Shown one piece after another: positions 1-4,419 of a DNA stretch of 6,337 nucleotides; position 1 is the stretch's first letter; every line of letters starts with the position of its first letter. The position numbers and the translations under genes are program-made. This DNA comes from CAYWBI01 sp964456445 (lineage in GTDB: Bacteria > Calditrichota > Calditrichia > Calditrichales > J004): positions 1 to 6,337 of the forward strand of contig CAYWBI010000207.1 of the NCBI GenBank assembly GCA_964456445.1, read 5' to 3'. Below the pieces are notes generated by a model that saw nothing but the letters and a program-made list of their open reading frames with translations, did not search any database and was not told the DNA's origin.

Positions 1-11
1 AGGAGGGTTTT

Positions 12-1073
12 ATGGATAAGATTAAAATAAGGAGAGCTCTTGTCTTACCGGTGTTTTTGCTGTTCCTGGCGCTATCGCTTATGTTTGCCGGTTGTGGCAA
101 ACAGAATCCGGTAGATTCTACAAATGCATCGTTTGCTTCAAGTCAAAATGTATTGCAGACCGATGCCGGGCCGGTTTTTGCCCTACAGGTTGACCGGGCA
201 AAGAGCAATACAGACGCGTATGGTAGTGCCCTGCTGAAAGGTGGAAGCTCAACGGAATATTTTGTAACAACCAAAGACGGTGCCACATTGCAGGTGGAAG
301 GTGATGACCAGAAAAGTAAGGCCTTTTTTGAGAAAAATACGTTAAACAACGATATGACGGTTGTCTTTAAATGGGCGGCAGACCATACCTATGAAGGCGC
401 CTTGGCCAGCCGGGAAAGCGCAAACATGCAGGTTGCTTTTAATAAACCTGTAAAAATAGAGCTATCCTTTAAGAATGCATATTTGGCCCATGTAAATGAA
501 AACAATCTTGTGTTCTGTGTTTGGAATGAAGAAAAGGGCGTATGGGAAAAGGTGGAAGCGAAAATTGATTTCAAACATTATAAACTTCAAGCGGTCCTAA
601 ACGGCTTTTCCAAGTTTGCCCTGTTGGAATCAGCAAACGGGAATTTAAATTTTATCTTTAAAAAACAAATACACCAGTATTATGCCAAGAAATTTATTCG
701 CGCTGCCAAGGGCGGAAAGATACGGATCGGGGATAAGACAGATGGCGTTAGCGAACTCAATTTTCCAAAAAATGCTTTACCTGCGGATATGACCATTTTA
801 TTCGATTGGATGGCTACGGGCAAATTTGATGGCACCTTGAATAATGTGGAATTTGGCCCACATGGAACTTTTTTTAATAAACCTGTGCGGGTGAGGGTAT
901 CTTATGCCCTGGCGGATTTATCGGGGATTATCGAAGAAAATCTACGCGCTTATTATTACAACCAGGACACCGGCATTTGGGAATATATTGGCGGCACTGT
1001 CAATACCAGAAAAAAAATTATTGAGTTCTACGTAAATCATTTTTCACGTTATGCCATTGCCTACGGGCGTTAA
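12..1073 (+). CDS. Lipoprotein with two ZU5-like beta modules
   Basis: Predicted exported lipoprotein of 353 residues, function unknown. Residues 1-28 form a lipoprotein signal: a basic start (KIKIRR), a hydrophobic stretch (about 9-26) and a lipobox ending F-A-G-C with Cys28 as the lipidation site. A low-complexity Ser/Asn/Gln linker follows. Two diverged copies of one module come next, about residues 82-205 and 229-350. They share the pattern F-x-K-N-x-L-x-x-D-M-T-x-x-F-x-W, then F-N-K-P-V, then a Tyr/Trp-rich stretch (VWEKVEA; IWEYIGG), and end in GFSKFALL or HFSRYAIA. The second copy keeps a V-E-F-G-P-H-G motif that the first has lost. The pattern resembles ZU5-type beta domains, a comparison made by eye. 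The start is fixed by AGGAGGG at 1-7, five bases upstream. The next gene, 43 bp downstream, encodes a related protein and probably shares the transcript. A cell-surface binding or structural role is inference. Confidence 0.88.
   Translation: MDKIKIRRALVLPVFLLFLALSLMFAGCGKQNPVDSTNASFASSQNVLQTDAGPVFALQVDRAKSNTDAYGSALLKGGSSTEYFVTTKDGATLQVEGDDQKSKAFFEKNTLNNDMTVVFKWAADHTYEGALASRESANMQVAFNKPVKIELSFKNAYLAHVNENNLVFCVWNEEKGVWEKVEAKIDFKHYKLQAVLNGFSKFALLESANGNLNFIFKKQIHQYYAKKFIRAAKGGKIRIGDKTDGVSELNFPKNALPADMTILFDWMATGKFDGTLNNVEFGPHGTFFNKPVRVRVSYALADLSGIIEENLRAYYYNQDTGIWEYIGGTVNTRKKIIEFYVNHFSRYAIAYGR
255..626 (+). repeat. ZU5-like module, copy 1 (degenerate)
   Basis: This is the first of three homologous protein modules in the two lipoprotein genes. 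It keeps the K-N-T-L-N-N-D-M-T core, FNKPV, the Trp of VWEKVEA and a terminal GFSKFALL. It lacks the F-G-P-H-G motif, and its terminal H-F-S-R-Y is changed to G-F-S-K-F, so it is the most diverged copy. The boundaries are approximate and were set by eye. Confidence 0.65.
696..1061 (+). repeat. ZU5-like module, copy 2
   Basis: Second module of the first lipoprotein, with the full motif set: P-K-N-A-L-P-A-D-M-T, V-E-F-G-P-H-G, F-N-K-P-V, Y-Y-Y-N-Q-D-T-G-I-W-E and HFSRYAIA. It is closer to the module of the next gene than to the copy beside it. Similarity is still visible in the DNA: gtggaattt at 846-854 recurs at 1489-1497 with matching flanks. Confidence 0.7.
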
Positions 1074-1116
1074 AATTATATGATTTTAATAATATTACAA
1101 TTCAATTGGAGAAACA

Positions 1117-1731
1117 ATGAAAACAAGAAAATATTTCAAAAACCTAATTTCAGGCACAATGGCAATCCTACTTTTAACCTTAATGTATAGCTGCGATACA
1201 ATGAATCCAAGCGCGCCGCAGGTTACGGATGCCAAAATTCAACAGGATAATCAAAATGTTAAAATATTAAACTTTGGCCTTCCGCAAACCAACTTAAAAA
1301 AAATAACATCGGTATCGAAGTGGATGACTGCACTGGATGGCGGCTGGGAACAATTGTTTCATGTAGGTGAAGATACCACTGATCTGATGTTCGTCTATTC
1401 GCTTATAAATATTCGTCCCAATACCATGAGTGCGGACGCCGAAATAGGTTTGACGGTGGACGACCAAAATTTTGCCGGAGCTGTAGATGTGGAATTTGCA
1501 CCACACGGAATTACTTTTTCAGAGCCTGCGTTGCTTACGATGTATGCTTATGGCCTGGATTTAAGCGGTGTTGACGTGAATAATTTAAATTTTTATTATC
1601 AAAATACTGAGACCGGTCTGTGGGAACCAATGGTTTATCAATATCTGTATGTTTCGGTGGAATATGGGATTATCTATCTCCTAAATGGGGAACTCCCGCA
1701 TTTCTCCCGCTATGCCATCGGAACGGAATAA
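1117..1731 (+). CDS. Lipoprotein with one ZU5-like beta module
   Basis: Predicted exported lipoprotein of 204 residues, function unknown. The signal is a basic N-terminus (MKTRKYFKN), a hydrophobic core at about 10-24 and a lipobox L-M-Y-S-C with Cys26 as the acylated residue; Asp27 follows it. After a short linker, residues 77-202 match the second module of the preceding lipoprotein: R-P-N-T-M-S-A-D against P-K-N-A-L-P-A-D, then V-E-F-A-P-H-G, a Pro/Tyr segment, L-N-F-Y-Y-Q-N-T-E-T-G-L-W-E, and a terminal HFSRYAIG. The two genes look like a tandem duplication followed by gain or loss of one module. GGAGA at 1108-1112 lies four bases before the ATG. An intrinsic terminator follows the TAA stop, so this is the last gene of its transcript. 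Interaction between the two lipoproteins is plausible but not shown by the sequence. Confidence 0.87.
   Translation: MKTRKYFKNLISGTMAILLLTLMYSCDTMNPSAPQVTDAKIQQDNQNVKILNFGLPQTNLKKITSVSKWMTALDGGWEQLFHVGEDTTDLMFVYSLINIRPNTMSADAEIGLTVDDQNFAGAVDVEFAPHGITFSEPALLTMYAYGLDLSGVDVNNLNFYYQNTETGLWEPMVYQYLYVSVEYGIIYLLNGELPHFSRYAIGTE
1345..1722 (+). repeat. ZU5-like module, copy 3
   Basis: This is the single module of the second lipoprotein. It matches copy 2 at the central V-E-F-(A/G)-P-H-G motif, the Y-Y-x-N-x-(D/E)-T-G-x-W-E stretch and the HFSRYAI end. It has small length differences before the central motif. The left boundary is uncertain by ten or more residues. Confidence 0.68.
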
Positions 1732-1761
1732 TTTCGTCTAAATATATATTTAAGTTCATAT

Positions 1762-1794
1762 AAAGCAGGATATTATATCCTGTTTTTTTTTTTT
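1762..1794 (+). terminator. Rho-independent terminator after lipoprotein genes
   Basis: A perfect 7-bp stem, CAGGATA (1766-1772) and TATCCTG (1776-1782), closes over a TTA loop and runs straight into twelve T residues (1783-1794). The AAAG just upstream can pair with the first Ts and lengthen the stem. It starts about 30 bp after the TAA stop of the second lipoprotein and separates it from the ATPase/kinase genes. No A-rich tract of similar length lies on the left, so activity on the opposite strand is unlikely. Confidence 0.92.
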
Positions 1795-1932
1795 CTGCCT
1801 CGCATGTTCGCAAAATGTTGTATTAATAACCGTTTTGCTCATTAGCCTAATCCCATTGCTTAATAGTGCCGATAAATTCCCTTTATAAATAGAAATTCTA
1901 TTTTCATCTGTAGAGAAAAGGTCATACGGAAA
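1795..1932 (+). promoter_or_regulatory. Leader region expected to hold the ATPase/kinase promoter
   Basis: This non-coding stretch lies between the terminator and the ATPase start, so a promoter for the downstream genes is expected here. The best -10-like element is TATAAA at 1884-1889. The nearest -35-like TTGCTT (1856-1861) is 22 bp away, too far for a standard sigma-70 promoter. No operator-like palindrome is obvious. AAAGG at 1917-1921, 11 bases before the ATG, is a modest ribosome-binding site. The existence of a promoter is inferred from position, not from a clear motif. Confidence 0.3.
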
Positions 1933-2784
1933 ATGGTGAGCAACCCGAACCGGGAATCATCCCGGAACAATAAATTTCCCGATCCTGTTTTCATCGGCCG
2001 CAGGGCTGTCCTTGCCCAACTAAGAGCAGAGTTTGACAATCTAATAAGGGGACGGGGTAACTTTGTTGTCATAAATGGCGAAGCCGGGATAGGAAAATCG
2101 GCTGTATTGGATCAATTTTTGAGTTGTCCCTGTAATCAGGACGCTTTGTTATGCCGTATGTGTTTTGGGCAGGACATGGAAATTGATCCGTATTTGCCAT
2201 TCTTCCGCCTTATCGATGATTTGGATAAGATTCAAAATATACCGATGGATAATGTTGAAAATTCCGCTTCTTTACATCATGTCCAAGATAAATCCAGCGA
2301 ATTTTCCAATGACGATTTTGTCATGCAGGAACTACATGTCATCCACGGGAGACAAAGCCAGGTTCAGCAACAAATTTTATCCACCTTGATTGAACACGCT
2401 GCCCTTAAACCGCTGGTTATCGCGGTGGAGAACGCACATTTGGCGACTCAAACCGCCTGGCAATTTTTTCACTATCTTGCGGACAAATGCCAGGAACACC
2501 CCATACTATTTATTTCCACGCTCAGGCAGGATGGTCAGGTGTCCGGTAATGAAAAACCGCCTTTATACGTGGATATTCTTCAGAGGATGAACCGGGACGG
2601 ATTTGTTCGCAGGATCAATCTTAATAGATTCTCCAAATCAGATATCCACCAGCTTTTATTGGAATTGTTTAAAAAGACAGATTTTAGCGGGGACTTTTCT
2701 TCTTTCCTTCTGGAAGTTTCCGGTGGGATTCCCGGTCAAATTATGAAGTATTTAAAGCTTCTTTACAATATACAAATTCTCTAG
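1933..2784 (+). CDS. AAA_16/STAND-like P-loop ATPase, 5' part of interrupted gene
   Basis: Cytoplasmic P-loop NTPase module of 283 residues, with no signal peptide or membrane segment. The module opens with V-F-I-G-R (19-23), as AAA_16-type ATPases do. Walker A is G-E-A-G-I-G-K-S (49-56) and looks intact. Walker B is altered: the paralogue downstream has V-D-D-L-Q-W-A-D, while here it is V-E-N-A-H-L-A-T (165-172), so the usual acidic pair is Glu-Asn. Cys65, Cys67, Cys74 and Cys77 cluster just after Walker A. The C-terminal part (about 197-283) aligns with the kinase-linked ATPase downstream, for example Q-R-M-N-R-D-G-F-V against N-R-M-R-R-E-G-I-V. Translation stops at TAG inside this homologous region, not at a domain end. 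The ATG at 1933 is the only conventional start after an in-frame TAA at 1873, apart from the GTG that directly follows it. ATP binding is likely; hydrolysis is doubtful. Confidence 0.8.
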   Translation: MVSNPNRESSRNNKFPDPVFIGRRAVLAQLRAEFDNLIRGRGNFVVINGEAGIGKSAVLDQFLSCPCNQDALLCRMCFGQDMEIDPYLPFFRLIDDLDKIQNIPMDNVENSASLHHVQDKSSEFSNDDFVMQELHVIHGRQSQVQQQILSTLIEHAALKPLVIAVENAHLATQTAWQFFHYLADKCQEHPILFISTLRQDGQVSGNEKPPLYVDILQRMNRDGFVRRINLNRFSKSDIHQLLLELFKKTDFSGDFSSFLLEVSGGIPGQIMKYLKLLYNIQIL

Positions 2785-2817
2785 TGTAAGAACGACGTAT
2801 GGTTTAATTTAGACGGT

Positions 2818-4374
2818 TTGGATCAGGATGAATTAATCCGGGAGGGGCTGGATCAAAAAAACATTGAATTCATTCAACAGGAAATATTGAGTTTTAGCGA
2901 AATACAGCGAAAAATACTAAAATATGCGGCGCTGTTTAAAAGCCCATTTGATTATAGATTACTTGCAGCTTCAAGTGCAATCTCTAAAATAAATGTTCTG
3001 AAAGAACTGAAAAAATTAGTTGATAAGAAATATTTTGTACCAGACACCAAGAGCACGTATCATTTTAAAAACAATGAAATCAAATCGATCCTAAGCAAGC
3101 AAATCCCGCCATCTGACCAATTATGCTTGCATCTTGCCATTGCCAATCAAATTGCGGAACAGGGCTTTTTCAGCAATGCGGAAAAAAATTTTCTGCTCGC
3201 ATATCATTATAGCAGGTCTTCGGAAAAGTACAGGGCATATCCGTTTTTAATCGAAGCGGCTGATATTGCCCTTAAAAATTTTGCGTTTTTAGAGGCCCAC
3301 GATTTATACCGACAGGCAATTAATCTCGAATTTACTGAACCCAGGCAAAAACAAAGGCTTCATGTGCTTATGCAGGCGGCCTGGCTGAACCGGGTTTTGG
3401 GCTTTTACGGGCAGAGTATCAAAAATTGTAAAATGGCCTTAAGCGTACATGGTAAAACAGCTCAGGACCGAACCACAAGCCTTATCCGAATTCAGATGGG
3501 CTTTACTTATTTTCGGCTGAACAAATGGCAGGTCGCCCAGACCAATTTCTTATATTGCCTGGAACGCATCGATATGTTGCAATCCTTTGAAAAATCAATG
3601 GTATTATACGGGTTAGGTAACATTAGTTTTGAACTGGGAAACTATGATGAAGCCCAACAGAGCTATGATAAGGCTTTACATTTTGCCAACGAGTCGCAAG
3701 ATAAATCTCTTATTGCACTCATATTAAATAATCTTGGTGCCGTGGCAAATGTTATGGGCAACACCCTTAAAGCCATAGCGCTCTATAGCCAGGCTATTCC
3801 CTTATACAAGCAAACGCATGATGATTCGGGATTGGCAAAAATCTATAATAATATTGGTATAACCTATTCAGATGAAAATGACTGGGAGCAGGCCAATCAA
3901 TTTTTTGGCAAAAGTTTATCCGTGACCGGTATGATGGGGCTGGCGCCGTTAAAATCTATAACTTTTTTGAACAGGGCCCTGGCGCTTACACATTTGGACG
4001 AAATTAAGGAAGCCCGGGAGTATAGTTTTAAAGCGATCCGCCTTCTTGAAAATTTGAACGACAAACTGGGCGTTGCCGAGTATTATAAAATTCAGGGCAT
4101 TATCGAAGCAAAAGATCAAAACTGGGATGCATCGGATCGTCAATTTATAAAGGCGGCTGAAATTTTCAGGAAATTCAGTAACGAATTAGGCTATGCCGAG
4201 ACTCTTTTGGAATGGGGCATATCGGTGCTGTACCGTAAGCGCAATGATGACGCAATAAAATTGATTAGAAAAGCACATAGGCTGTTCACGGAAATGAATG
4301 TCGCAAAAAAGGCAACAATTGCTTTTGATTATTTAAATAAAATCGGTCAAAAAGAATTAGTTGGAAATCAATGA
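2818..4374 (+). CDS. TPR-repeat protein, 3' part of interrupted ATPase-TPR gene
   Basis: Helical repeat protein, 518 residues if begun at TTG 2818. The first 100 or so residues resemble the lid/winged-helix segment that follows AAA_16 ATPases; S-E-I-Q-R-K-I-L-K-Y-A-A-L-F aligns with N-E-E-D-R-E-L-L-Q-V-G-S-V-L in the kinase gene. From about 138 to 492 there are nine TPR-like units spaced about 40 residues apart, clearest at 261-290 (GNYDEAQQSYDKAL), 300-332, 339-369, 380-412, 420-452 and 460-492. Such arrays bind partner proteins or ligands and relay them to an attached NTPase. The start is doubtful: TTG 2818 has no properly spaced Shine-Dalgarno, falls inside the lid region, and the next ATG is about 180 codons in. 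The frame is open back to the TAG at 2782 and is that of the ATPase part, so this is best read as its C-terminal half. Tandem TGA-TAA stops end it. Confidence 0.72.
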   Translation: MDQDELIREGLDQKNIEFIQQEILSFSEIQRKILKYAALFKSPFDYRLLAASSAISKINVLKELKKLVDKKYFVPDTKSTYHFKNNEIKSILSKQIPPSDQLCLHLAIANQIAEQGFFSNAEKNFLLAYHYSRSSEKYRAYPFLIEAADIALKNFAFLEAHDLYRQAINLEFTEPRQKQRLHVLMQAAWLNRVLGFYGQSIKNCKMALSVHGKTAQDRTTSLIRIQMGFTYFRLNKWQVAQTNFLYCLERIDMLQSFEKSMVLYGLGNISFELGNYDEAQQSYDKALHFANESQDKSLIALILNNLGAVANVMGNTLKAIALYSQAIPLYKQTHDDSGLAKIYNNIGITYSDENDWEQANQFFGKSLSVTGMMGLAPLKSITFLNRALALTHLDEIKEAREYSFKAIRLLENLNDKLGVAEYYKIQGIIEAKDQNWDASDRQFIKAAEIFRKFSNELGYAETLLEWGISVLYRKRNDDAIKLIRKAHRLFTEMNVAKKATIAFDYLNKIGQKELVGNQ

Positions 4375-4419
4375 TAAATCATATTAAAAGTAAGCTTGAT
4401 GTTTGGCAGGCAGGATAAT

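Larger units (their letters stand above)
1933..4374 (+). pseudogene. Single ATPase-TPR gene split by in-frame TAG
   Basis: Composite reading of the two preceding coding segments. They share one frame, and only the TAG at 2782-2784 (codon 284 of 813) interrupts it. Counting from the Gly-x-Pro motif (GIP at 2725; GNP at 6076), the TAG is 19 codons on, exactly where the paralogous kinase gene has a Tyr TAC codon (6133). The following N-D-V-W matches N-D-I-W in register. A one-base change from a Tyr codon explains the stop. The other reading frames are not needed to continue the homology, so no frameshift is involved. About 520 codons after the stop remain open and TPR-like, which suggests a recent lesion, a base-call error or suppression. 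A natural split into two proteins is less likely, because the second half lacks a start signal. Confidence 0.62.

Noticed and set aside
143..574. Open frames on the - strand inside the first lipoprotein gene
   Set aside because: They are short shadows of a well-supported + strand gene, with no ribosome-binding site or recognisable protein features.
1294..1506. Open frame on the - strand inside the second lipoprotein gene
   Set aside because: It lies wholly within a lipoprotein gene whose signal peptide and repeat module are clear; the antisense product has no recognisable motifs.
1783..1794. T12 tract as a phase-variable simple repeat
   Set aside because: It is intergenic and directly follows a perfect hairpin, so it is the U-tract of a terminator.
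1856..1889. Sigma-70 promoter TTGCTT...TATAAA upstream of the ATPase
   Set aside because: The 22-bp spacing between the elements is too long for a standard promoter, and the -35 match is weak.
1860..2072. Open frame on the - strand across the ATPase leader and start
   Set aside because: It overlaps the conserved FIGR/Walker A coding sequence antisense and shows no protein-like motif or start signal.
2165..2590. Two short + strand frames inside the ATPase gene
   Set aside because: They overlap the conserved ATPase frame out of phase, and their products are Trp/Arg-rich with no family resemblance.
2782..2784. Pyrrolysine or genome-wide TAG reassignment
   Set aside because: A single internal TAG cannot establish recoding; no pyl genes or suppressor tRNA are in the window, and the aligned paralogue has an ordinary Tyr codon. 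A point mutation or base error is simpler.
3949..4143. Open frame on the - strand within the TPR region
   Set aside because: It is antisense to well-formed TPR repeats and has no independent support.
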